Part shown: piece after piece, positions 34,776 through 45,200 of the stretch
How the letters are laid out: the number at the start of each line of letters is the position of its first letter
How positions within the stretch are numbered: the first letter of the stretch is position 1
Assembly: GCF_005239225.2 (NCBI RefSeq)
Contig: NC_133299.1
Coordinates: forward strand, 14,619,154-14,683,153
DNA: 64,000 nt
DNA from: Populus alba
Lineage: Eukaryota; Streptophyta; Magnoliopsida; Malpighiales; Salicaceae
Direction: 5' to 3'
The notes under the pieces: model-generated
Databases searched by the model: none
Told to the model about the DNA's origin: nothing
What the model saw: the letters and a program-made list of their open reading frames with translations, nothing else
Translations under genes and position numbers: made by a program

Positions 34776-35310
34776 TCTTTGTCACTTCCAGCCAAGGGCT
34801 ATTTCAAAATTGAAAATCATACTAGTGCTTGCCCACACATAAATAGAGAGACCAGGTGAACTGCATTTGCTTTTCCCAAGATGGCAGCAATCTTCAGGTT
34901 GATTTTTGGGTCCTGAAAACCCCAAATGCTTGGCCTTGTTGCTGCTGCAGGCTTCAAGTAAACGAGCTATACGGATAAATAAGAAAAAAAGTCCCCGGAA
35001 CAATAGATATGCAATGCCAAAATGAGAGAACAGAAACGAATCAAGAAATGGAGTGGCAAATAAAGCACATAGAGGAAAAGCAGGAGGAGATCCAATCTCA
35101 GTTGATATCTATTCTGGCAGTGAATTTCTTGCTGCTAAATTTGGTCCGGTCTGGGGTCGAACTCATTCAGGATTCAATTACCTTTCTCACTTGCAAAGGG
35201 ACTAAAAATGTTGCAAAGAAAGGATTTTGCAGCCTAAGACATCAGAAAAACCAGCCGAAGAACAGGACCCTGCAAAACACCATTACCTGGCTTTCAATCA
35301 TGTGTGGCAT
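34776..35310 (-). pseudogene. SCAR pseudogene, 3' block (remnants of exons 7-9 with introns)
   Basis: 34851-34958 translates on the minus strand to LKPAAATRPSIWGFQDPK then INLKIAAILGKANAV, clearly the WAVE central region of the SCAR gene at 42.2-50.2 kb (exon 8: [18 protein letters not shown]). 34776-34798 resembles the last exon, with its acidic tail destroyed. 35105-35200 resembles exon 7 but contains a TGA and several indels. Intron sequence is conserved too (35200-35310 against 42650-42750), so this came from DNA duplication, not from mRNA. The open frame on the opposite strand here is only its shadow. Confidence 0.85.
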
Positions 35311-35619
35311 CAAACTGGGGATTTTGAAGCAAAAATCCAAACCAATTGCATGTAATTGGCATGATTGCCTTGCTGCTTTGGTCCTGCCATAAAAAAATGT
35401 CAAAAACTGTTGAGCTACTCATCAAGACACAGTTTCACTATCATCACCGATTAACTGCTTATAAACCTCTAACATTGTGCATCAAATTAAGCATCACAGA
35501 GGTAACAAACTTGATATAAGAACACATTTCCCAGATGTAAAATGACAGAAAATGCAGCAAAAATAATTCACTCAATTGACATAATATTGCGGACATGATT
35601 CATAACTTTTCATCTCTAG

Positions 35620-35683
35620 TTTATGAGGTAATGCCTGTACCAGACTACCAGTAAATGCTCGAGTACAGGCATTGCCTCATAAA
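35620..35683. other. Near-perfect 21-bp fold-back hairpin
   Basis: Arms 35620-35640 (TTTATGAGGTAATGCC...) and 35663-35683 (...GGCATTGCCTCATAAA) pair over all 21 positions, with one G-U wobble if transcribed from plus, around a 22-nt loop. It lies between the two SCAR pseudogene blocks and has no counterpart I can see in the SCAR gene. Confidence 0.8.
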
Positions 35684-36149
35684 ATGCAACTCGTTAGCAA
35701 GCTTCGGTGAGGTTCTCTTTCAAAGAAGAATGTCACGTACCAAGAGGATGTCCCAAAAATGAAAAGAAGTTCTTGCTTGCATCCTTTTTTCACCATTAGA
35801 AACTCTTAAAACTTCAAAAGTGCCATTATTTAATAAAAACAACCCACCCATTCACCATCTTTCTGTTATTATTATTTTTATTTCCTTGTTTTAAGGTTTT
35901 TTTTTCATTACTACATTCCTTTTCACTATTAGGCATTTCTTATTTTTATTAGCAAAATCTGAGAATATTCCCCTGATATTTTCATATATCTATATGATTT
36001 CAAGTTTTTATTCTTAATTTTTTGAACTCAATAATTTTAAATTTAATTGTTTAATAAATAAAGTTCTATGCTCTTAATTCATATGAATTTATGATATTTT
36101 TTACATTTGCATGCATGCATACAGAAAGCTTTAAAAGTGGCCTAACTTG

Positions 36150-36435
36150 CCACCAAGAGGATTCCTTGCAGGCCAAACCTAAAAAAATTGAGAGATAGAC
36201 AGCAGCCAGACTGGTGTTTTGCTCAAATAAAATCCTTGGATGAATCCTACATTGGTGAGATTCATAAAACTCTCTTTTTATATGATACACTCAAGAATTT
36301 TGATCCTATACATACCTTTGCTTTTCGGAAGTTTCTTCTCCCTCTGAGCTTGTACTGATTTCTATTCCAGCAGATGTTGTTTTATCTCTGAAGAATGGTG
36401 GATCAGTATAACACGTCAAACATGCCCCAGTGAAA
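36150..36435 (-). pseudogene. SCAR pseudogene, 5' block (exon 4 and part of intron 4)
   Basis: 36325-36430 matches SCAR exon 4: GGGGCATGTTTGA, TTATACTGATCCA, a TCTGCTGGAATAG segment and CAGAGGGAGAAGAAA. Substitutions shift the frame. 36150-36320 matches SCAR intron 4 (48090-47920), including CCTTGCAGGCCAAA-like and GAATCCTA(c/t)(a/g)TTG words. Homology stops about 20 bp short of the PPR stop codon. Together with the 3' block this is a SCAR copy whose exons 5-6, including the giant repeat-bearing exon, were deleted or never copied. Confidence 0.85.
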
Positions 36436-36454
36436 ACATTACCTCAAACAGTTT

Positions 36455-38503
36455 TCACCAATAATCTTTACACGAACACAAACCATCAGTAAAGCAATGG
36501 AATCGATTGTTATCTCTCACAATTATCTCTCTACCTGCAATTCTAGAAATGTGCTTTATTGCCTCATGACAATCACCACAAACACGAAGGTTTTTCACAA
36601 CAAGAATTTTGTCATTTGGAGCTGTGCTTATCAAACCAAAGGCAACAGCCAGCTTCTCGCTGTGACAACCAATGAAATGCTCCTTCTCTTCTTCTTCTAT
36701 GTCAAACAGCACATGATCTGTCGTGGGAACATAACCTGCTGCTTTTAAGTCCTTGGCCAATTCACCAAGTTTTGCATATATCTTCTCTGATAAGGGATGG
36801 GACGTATCCCCCACAAGGAATTGATGAAAAACTCCATCCACTTCAATCCAACTATACCCTGGTATTTTCTTAACCCCCCTCTCACTCATGATTGACCTAA
36901 TCTTTGCTGCATCTTCCCATTTGTGACTTGCTGCATATATATTTGACAAAAGAACATAATTACCTGAGTGCCACGGTTCTAATGCTATGAGTTTTTTCAG
37001 CACGAGTTCCACCAATTGGGTGTCTCTATGCAGCCTGCATCCACCCAGCAATGCTCCCCAAACAATAGCATTGGCTTCCATTGGCATACTTTTGATAAGC
37101 TGATGAGCTTCATCTAAGCAACCTGCACGACCAAGAAGATCCACCATGCATCCATAGTGTTCAATTTCTGGAGTCAAGGTAAAAACACACTCCATACTAT
37201 TGAAATATCGACGACCCTCTTCAACTAGACCAGCATGAGTACAAGCACAAAGTAAGCCGACAAAAGTGTTCCTGTCTGGCTTGATCCCAGACTTCTCCAT
37301 TTGGCCAAAAAGCCCTAATGCATCTTTCACATGTCCGCTCATGGCAAGACCTGATATAGCTGCATTCCAAACTACTCTATCTTTCTTCCTCATCCCCCTA
37401 AAAACTTCCCAGGCTCTATCCATTCTCCCACATTTTGCATACATGTCAATCAATGCCGTACCCAAGACAGAATTATCCAAAAACTCATTTCCATTGATCA
37501 AATTGCTAGCCCAGTCCCCTAATTCTAGCGCCCCTAACCTCGCACAAGAACAAAGAACTCCCACCATAGCATAACAATCAGGTTTCAAACCCTCATTCAA
37601 CATTTTAAAAAAGAGGTCTAAAGCTTCTTTAGGCAACCCATTAGAAGCATAACCCTGAATCATAGAACTCCAAGAAACAATATTCTTCTCCAGCATCCCA
37701 TCAAAGACGCTACGCGCTCTCTCCATGTTTCCACATTTGCCATAAAAATCCACCAAAGCAGTAGCCACAAACACATTCCTCACCATGCCATTCTCCGTTA
37801 TATACTCATCAATCCACTCCCCACTTCTCAAATCCCCAGTTCGCTTGCAAGCAGACAAAACTTCAACAAGACTAAAACTATCCGGCCTCAAATCCATCTT
37901 CAACAACCTACGAAACATATCAATCGCCTCCTTACATTTCCCAACACCAACATACCCACTTATTGTCGCCGTCCACGACGCAAAATTCTTCTCAGGAATA
38001 TCATCAAACACCTTAAATGCATTATCTATAAACCCACATTTCATATACAAATTAATCAAACTTATCTTAACGAACGTATCCGCTTCACAACCCGCTTTCA
38101 CCACAAGGCTATGCATCTTGACACCCGACTCAGAATCCAAAACCCTCGCGCACGCTTTCAAGACAAAAGGGAAAGTAAAACTATCAGGAGAAAGCCCTTC
38201 TTTCCTCATAGAGTGGTAAATCTCAATGGATTCTTGAAAACAATCGTTCAAAACTAAGCCACGAATCATTGTATTGAAAAGGAAAATGTTGGGTTCTTTC
38301 GTTTGATCTAATATGCGAAAGGAATAGTTCGTGTTGCCAAAGTTGAAGCTGAAACGTAAGACCTTGTTAAGGAGGTAAGTGTCTTCATCGAGGCCGAGAC
38401 GGAGAAGTGCTGCGTGGATGTGTTTTAGGTGTTTGAGAGAGCTGAATCCTTGAATGAGGCGGTTCCTGATGCCTGCTGATTTTGTGACGATTAAGGAAGA
38501 CAT
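36455..38503 (-). CDS. PLS-class pentatricopeptide repeat protein with DYW deaminase domain
   Basis: Intron-less, 682 residues, ATG at 38503. Residues ~20-470 are P, L and S PPR motifs (for example PNIFLFNTMIRGLVLN, NIVSWSSMIQGYASNGLPKE, TALIDMYAKCGRMDRAWEVF). E and E+ motifs follow (VWGALLGGCRLHRDTQL, KKIPGYSWIEVDG). The DYW domain spans ~588-682. The zinc-binding and catalytic set is intact: HSEK at 614-617, CGDC at 642-645, the HCF...CSC pair and the terminal CKDYW. Such proteins bind organellar RNA and edit C to U. From memory the closest Arabidopsis protein is At3g08820 (identical segments such as MIQGYASN and EHYGCMVDL). The target transcript is not readable here. The N-terminus is weakly transit-peptide-like. 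Its 3' flank is SCAR pseudogene DNA. Confidence 0.95.
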   Translation of the reverse strand: MSSLIVTKSAGIRNRLIQGFSSLKHLKHIHAALLRLGLDEDTYLLNKVLRFSFNFGNTNYSFRILDQTKEPNIFLFNTMIRGLVLNDCFQESIEIYHSMRKEGLSPDSFTFPFVLKACARVLDSESGVKMHSLVVKAGCEADTFVKISLINLYMKCGFIDNAFKVFDDIPEKNFASWTATISGYVGVGKCKEAIDMFRRLLKMDLRPDSFSLVEVLSACKRTGDLRSGEWIDEYITENGMVRNVFVATALVDFYGKCGNMERARSVFDGMLEKNIVSWSSMIQGYASNGLPKEALDLFFKMLNEGLKPDCYAMVGVLCSCARLGALELGDWASNLINGNEFLDNSVLGTALIDMYAKCGRMDRAWEVFRGMRKKDRVVWNAAISGLAMSGHVKDALGLFGQMEKSGIKPDRNTFVGLLCACTHAGLVEEGRRYFNSMECVFTLTPEIEHYGCMVDLLGRAGCLDEAHQLIKSMPMEANAIVWGALLGGCRLHRDTQLVELVLKKLIALEPWHSGNYVLLSNIYAASHKWEDAAKIRSIMSERGVKKIPGYSWIEVDGVFHQFLVGDTSHPLSEKIYAKLGELAKDLKAAGYVPTTDHVLFDIEEEEKEHFIGCHSEKLAVAFGLISTAPNDKILVVKNLRVCGDCHEAIKHISRIAGREIIVRDNNRFHCFTDGLCSCKDYW

Positions 38504-38614
38504 ACTTCGTTGTTATACACATGAATGAATTAGTTAATAAAAGTATAAAACATGTGTTGGTAATCGATAAAGCAGGTGTTATTTAGTTATACTGTGTTTA
38601 TTTTTCCAGTTAAA

Positions 38615-38785
38615 CAGTGTTTTTGAAAAAACTATATTTTAAAATACTATTTTTAAAATAATTTTAGATATAATATCAAAAATAAATTTTAAAAATAAAA
38701 TAAATTAAATTATTTTAATATATTTTTAAATAAATAATATTTTAAAAAATAATATATACCACACAATTTTAAACATTACCTTGGT
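38615..38785. repeat. MITE-like AT-rich element just upstream of the PPR gene
   Basis: Starts GTGTTTTTGAAAAAACTA and ends ACCACACAATTTTAAAC, with the ATAATATCAAAAATAAATTT core. It lies about 110-280 nt upstream of the ATG, within the likely promoter. Confidence 0.5.
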
Positions 38786-39399
38786 AGGTAAATAAGATTT
38801 TACTAAGTAGTCACACAAGAAAAAAACTTTTGTACTAAAAAAATAAAGCTTAAAAGTTAAGGAATGCATATTCTCTTCTTTCTCCATTCTTCTCTTTTCC
38901 ATCTGGTTCTTTTTCTTCTCATTCACTTTTATTTCTATCCTACTTTCTATACTTCTTAAAGTTTCTTTGTTATTAAAGAAATATCCTTAATAATTGGTAT
39001 AGAGTCATTTTCAAGGGTAAAAAAAGATAACTTGTGTTCAAGAAACAATTAAAACAATATGGTAAAGGTTTTGGAGGAACACAACAAAAAAATTGAAGAA
39101 CAAATGTTAAATAATCGAAGAAATCAATGTTGTGATTCAGAGAAAAAAAAAACAAAAGAAGAAGAAGAAAAGAAAAAAGAAAAAGATCAAAAAAATTCAT
39201 TTTTTGTGATTCTCTCATCCATAAAAGCAACCCAAGCATAAAAGAAAATGAATGAACCTTTCAAAGTTATCCATGTTTGTTACTTGGGTCATGAAGTTTC
39301 TAAAATTGACTTCCTAAGTGTTAGTTTTTTTACTTTATAGGCTTTTGTTCGAAATATGCTTTGATAAAAAAATAAAAATGACTATTACATGGATTTATT

Positions 39400-40390
39400 C
39401 TTGGATTCTAACCATAGTTATTAAATCCAGCTCAGTTGGTTGATAGGTTAACAAAGAAATCCCTTACCCTAAGATATTACTCGGGTCGGTTTTCAAGTTG
39501 AAAAAAAATACATTGATCTTATGAAACTTGATTGACTCAAATGGGTTATAATGACTTGATTGACCTTATTCAAACATGATTGAGTTAACTCCAAAAAAAA
39601 TTTTAAAAAAATTAAACAATATTATTTTAACTAAAATTATTAAATCATGTTAACTTGGTAATTTGCAGGATGATCTAGTAACTCAAATATTTTTCAAAGT
39701 CAATTAGTTTAACAAACACAATTTTAACTTGAAATATTTTGGGAATGATCTTTACAAATCTTGGATTTTAAATAAATCATATATATTAAAATCTAGTATT
39801 TTTTATTTTTTTTATGAATTTCTTTTTGAATCTAAACTTGATATGTTAGCATTGATATCGAATAAAAAATGTTGTATTAAGATTGGATTTAGTGGTTATC
39901 AAATTTAAAATATAAGGCTAAATGATGGTAATGGGCATTTAGAAGTTGAATTTTTTTTATATTTATACCCTATTCATTATTAAGTAAGAGGTTTAAATAT
40001 CCTCACCTTGTCCATAGAGTTTTAAGTATTCATATGAACATCCATTATATGACTATTATTTATTATTTAATAAAAAATAAAATAATATACATATGTGTGT
40101 TGTGTCAATATTAAGATACATATATTATATTGTATTAAAATATATATATATATATATATAATACAAAAATATATTTCAAGTTAGGTTTGTGTCAAATTTG
40201 ATAATATTTAAACTCTATTCATTATTCATCAAGCAAAGTAATTATTCAAAATTATAAAAAGTATTTTTCACAAAACAAAAAAAATCCTTAATTGTATTTT
40301 AAATAGATCAAATTATTATTATTATTATTATTATTCTATATATATATAAACAAAAAGATTCATCAATCTCCCCGCGAATTCAAAACGGAC
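39400..40390. repeat. Decayed A-rich tandem-family remnants and simple repeats
   Basis: 39420-39720 carries a CTCAGTTGGTTGATAGGTTA phrase and a GACTTGATTGACC phrase of the ~150-bp family. 40141-40160 is (TA)10 and 40312-40335 is (ATT)n. No gene seen. Confidence 0.5.
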
Positions 40391-40588
40391 ATATTAAGAT
40401 ATGATACTGATGGGCCCTAAAAAACTTTGGGTCAGGCCGAAACAACAAGGAGACATAACAGCCTCTCCATTTGTGCCTAAGCCCACCAATTTGCAATCAA
40501 CCGTCTCTTTTTTTGGTGCTAAATTAACACTATTCTCTGTTACCACAACATATTATTCATGCATTTTCTCTATAAATCGATCGAACTG

Positions 40589-40690
40589 TGTTTCATACTA
40601 GTGATTATGTAAAATGGTTCCTTTCATCTTCTTCTTATCACAGTGTTTCATACTAGTTTTAAAATGGATCCTTTCATTTTTCTCTATAAA
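40589..40690. repeat. Short tandem duplication
   Basis: GTGTTTCATACTAGT...AAAATGG(t/a)TCCTTTCAT occurs at 40589-40642 and again at 40644-40690. Confidence 0.7.
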
Positions 40691-40699
40691 GGACCTTGC

Positions 40700-42205
40700 A
40701 TTTGAGTTTCTTTCTGACTTTCTTTTGGAGCCAAGATATCAGTGGCTAGGTCCCATGATGCACCCGTATTAAACTTGTTCTACACAGATGGTCAGATAAT
40801 ATTTGCATCATTAACCTCATCAGTTTAAACAAAGCTCAATCATCGGTTCGTTTTTATTAATAAGGAGAAGCTTGTTTGATTAATAAGGAGTTTGAGCTTG
40901 TAATTACAAGTATCTCGAGTTTTATTAAGTCTATTAAAATTGGTCAGGTAAAATACCTGATCTAAGACCCGAGTCAACTAAAAAAAACATGGTTTCAATG
41001 ATTTTTTAAATCATAGTTGTTTTGAACAAAAACAAATTAGACCTGATTAAATCTCATCCAAATTTAGTTAATTTAAGTTAATCTGTTATCTGATTTTAAC
41101 CGATCAGATCAACATCCATCCTGGTTGGAAGGAAAACTTGTTTCAGGCAAGAACAAGCTTCAGATAGGCAAGTAACTAGGTCGACCAGGCAGGTACAATT
41201 AGGTTTAATAATTATACTAAGAACTACTTTGAACACATCAATGTTGAGTTTTACCATTTGAATCATAATTTTCTGTGATAAGTATGAAAAGCTTTGCAAT
41301 GCACAAAATAAACACGGTACACTAGTTAGATGTGGTTCTGTCACTAATTAAAATTTAGATGAGAACTATTAGTCTTTCTTTCATCACATATTTTGAACCT
41401 TACCATGGTGTGAATTTATCAGAAACGCATTCTGCTAAGAAGTGGAAGCTTGTAATCTTATGTTGTGAAATGCAATTGTTGAAAATGGATTGGCCAAAAA
41501 ATAAATCGTCTGGCATACAAGCTTCAATAGTTCTAGGTATGCTAGTAGCAGTCACCAGCACGCATACAAAAATCAAGGCCAGATCAAGTGTCAAGATAAA
41601 TCTAATGCGCTCATACATGCGATCAGGCATATCCAACTTTTGGCTGCAATATAATATATTCAATCGTAAGTAGACAAAATAATCGTGCCAATTCAGAGAT
41701 AATTACAATAAAGAATCACCCAAACCATCAAGGAATCGTTCCTAAGCCAGAAACAAACAGCAATGTATGGCAGAAACTACGTATCATGACAACACATACA
41801 AGGTTGCAAAATTTCATGATGTTCCTTGCACATCACAAATTATGCGACTCCAACAATTTACACCTGCTAATATACTTTGAGAAAGAACAATACAATTCTT
41901 TGGGTAGGGCGCTTACACGCTGACCCGCACAGTCAATTTGAATCATTTCACCTCGACACTGGAATTCTAAGGATGCAGAGAGCAGCATACTGGCAAGTGC
42001 ATCTTTGTTGAATATATGTAGGGGATGAAGACATGAGCGGGAGGGGGAAAAAAGAGTATTTATACAAGATGTAGTGCAGAGAGCAAAAGAATACCAAAAA
42101 TTTTAGATGTTTGATATTTACTTTAAGGGAGAGGAAATAACATCTCTGAAGAATCTCGAGGCAATATCTCCTGCAACCTTTACATGATGTAGGCAAGAGT
42201 TTTGA
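40700..42205. other. Region downstream of SCAR; presumed 3' UTR on the right, no gene seen
   Basis: 41350-42200 is of higher complexity than typical intergenic DNA here and has opposing open frames of 80-100 codons. Neither resembles a family I know. The part nearest 42205 is presumably SCAR 3' UTR. The rest is unassigned. Confidence 0.35.
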
Positions 42206-45200
42206 TTAAGAATCACTCCAGCTGTCTGAATCATCATCGTCATCGCTTCCAGTCAATGCCTATTTCAAAAGTAGACATCATAATTATTATATTCATGTAC
42301 ACAATCACACACAATAGTGAGAGAGACAGAGACAGACAGACCTGGCGAATTGCATTTGCTTTTTCTAAGATGGCAGCAACCTTCAAGTTGGTTTTTGGAC
42401 CCTGAACACCCTGCATGCTAGGCCTTGTCACGGTTGCGGGCTTCAAGTTAAAGGACTAGAGTGAAAAGGGGAGAGAAAACAAACATCAGTCCTCAACACG
42501 AAGGGGGTAATGCCACCAAGAGAGGAAAAAATAAATAAAAAGAAAATGCAGGATGGAACCTTGGTTCGTATCTGTTCCAGCAGTGAATCTCTTTCTTCTA
42601 GCTTGGGTCCCAGCTGTGGTCGAACTCGTTCAGCCACCTTTCTCAACTGCAAAAGGGTTCAAATCATCACAAAGAAGGGACTAGACAGCATAAGACATCA
42701 TAAAAACTGAATGCAAAGAAGAAACCACAGATAACCATTACCTTGCTTTTATCAAGAGCAGCAACAGCATCAATGAGAGGATTTCGAGGGCGAGGAATCT
42801 TCTTTCCATTTGTCTTTCCAACTTCATAGGTTGGTGGTGTCATCCCTAATGTAGTTGGCGGCCATATTGGCAGTCCATGTGAAGCTACAAAATCATGGTG
42901 ATGCTGCTCTTCTTCTGTATTTAGTGGTACTGCAGATTTACCAGAAGAATTCCCTTGTTCCCCTTCTGCATTTTGTGAACTCTGTCCGGGAAATTTCACC
43001 TCCAATCCTGTTTCGGGTGCTGATTGGTTAAATAGACGGATTGGGAGTCCCTGTGTAGGCATTGGATCATTTACAGCAGCTGTATCGTTTATGCCCGGCT
43101 CTAGTGAGAATGGATTGGAACTAAATTGCCTGGATTCTCCTCCTAGTTGAAGGAAACCATGCTCATGCCTCTCATCAGGCATTTCTGATAAAGCCAAAGA
43201 TGAGTTCACAGACTGTGTTCTGTCTGACAGGAGGTCATCCTGTTGATATTGTGCATCATTGTCAATGGTTGGCATTTCTGACAAGAGTGGAGTTGGCAGC
43301 AAGGAATTTCCCATTAACTCTGTTGTCAAGTGTTGAGACCTCTGACTGTCTTCAACAGGGAGAGACAAAAATGGGTTTGAAGGATGCACAATCTCTCTAT
43401 CTAATGCTGGGAAATCAAACTGGACCTTCTGATCAACAATAAATGTTTCAATTGGTTGAGAAGTGCGTTGACTATGATCCATCATGTCTCTGTCTGCATC
43501 AAGCGGACCAGGTTGAATTTTCCCCAACCTCCACTGCATAGGAGGTAGAGGTGGCAATGGTGGCATTGCCTCTGGATTGACCTGCCTTGTCTCAGGAACA
43601 GGAAGTACACCAAAGCTAGGAAAAGCAGAATCAAATGGATTTGTTGCTTGATCAGTAACATTACGTCCCTGACAGGCTGATTGCAGTAGAAACTCTTGAC
43701 TGGAGAGATCTTTCAAACTGGAAGGGTCAGGGCATCTTTCCTCGGTTATGTTATGCAGATTCTGTATCTGTTCTGACTGAACATCTGCTGATCTAGAACT
43801 TGCTTCGCCTGACTTCAAGCATCTCCTGTCTAGTTGATCAGATTGCAATTCTGATGTGTGATCCAGAGGAATTCCTGGCCCTAAAAGGTAGCCAGCAGAT
43901 GAAGTTTGACTACTCAACAAAGAACTTGCATCGTCTGCATGCATGGACTCTGCACTAATTTGATCAGCTTGCACCTCAATTGACTGTTCTAAACCATTTC
44001 CTGACTCTGGTGGATAACTGACAGGCGAACAAACAGTATTGTCACCAACCTCCCCACAATGACTCTGATGGTTATCTTTAGATTCAGACTCCTGGTTGCT
44101 CACTTCCGAAGAAGGGTTATGAACTTCAATTACCTCTTGATTTTGATAGTCTTCAGAAACTGGTTTGTATGAATTAGAATCCCAATCTGTAGAAGTCACT
44201 TCCATCTTTACCTGTGATTCTGACAGACATTTGGCAGAAGTTACCTCATCAAGGTTCAAAGTAGTCTGATTTGGATCCTCGGAGATTGAAAGAGATTCTA
44301 CCATCTCCGTAGAATTCCTAGGTGGGGAACAAACTAACTCTGAAGATGGACAGATCACATTGCTGACATCTTCATTGTTCACACCACTTGTAGCGGCAGT
44401 TGATACAGCCATATCTTCTGGTTTAACAGTTTCAGTTACATCATCAGCCAAATTTACATGATCTTCAGGAGTTGGTTTATCTGAACATGATTCATCTTCG
44501 AAAGAAGTAGCATCTCCTCTTGTAATATCCACCTTCTTCGTGAATGCATTCTTGTCCTCAGCATCTACACCACTTGTAGCAGCAGTTGATAAAGCCATGT
44601 CTTCTGCTTGAACAGTTTCAGTTACATCATCAGCCAAATTTACATGATCTTCAGGAGTTGGTTTATCTGAACATGATTCATCTTCGAAAGAAGTAGCATC
44701 TCCTCTTGTAATATCCACCTTCTTCGTGAATGCATTCTTGTCCTCAGCATCTACACCACTTGTAGCAGCAGTTGATACAGCCATGTCTTCTGCTTGAACA
44801 GTTTCAGTTACATCATCAGCCAAATTTACATGATCTTCAGGAGTTGGTTTATCTGAACATGATTCATCTTCGAAAGAAGTCGCATCTCCTCTTGTAATAT
44901 CCACCTTCTTCGTGAATGCATTCTTTTCCTCAGCATCTACACCACTTGTAGCAGCAGTTGATACAGCCATGTCTTCTGCTTTAACAGTTTCCGTTACATC
45001 ATCAGCCAAATTTACATGATCTTCAGGAGTTGGTTTATCTGAACTACATGATTCATGTTCGAAAGAAGTACCATCTCCTCTTGTAATATCCACTTTCTTC
45101 GTGAATGCATTCTTTCCCTCAGCATCTAAACCACTTGTAGCAGTAGTTGATAAAGCCATGTCTTCTGCTTGAACAGTTTCAGTTACATCATCAGCCAAAT

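Noticed and set aside
35009..35392. A 127-codon plus-strand open frame
   Set aside because: It is antisense to the SCAR pseudogene exons 6-7 remnants and has no protein resemblance of its own.
36497..38219. Plus-strand frames of 83-144 codons inside the PPR gene
   Set aside because: They are antisense shadows of a complete 682-residue protein.
41359..41673. Opposing 87-104-codon frames downstream of SCAR
   Set aside because: Both strands are open over the same stretch and neither shows motifs. More likely UTR or intergenic sequence.
42202..42710. Short plus-strand frames across SCAR exons 7-9
   Set aside because: They are shadows of the real minus-strand exons, whose splice sites and protein continuity are clear.
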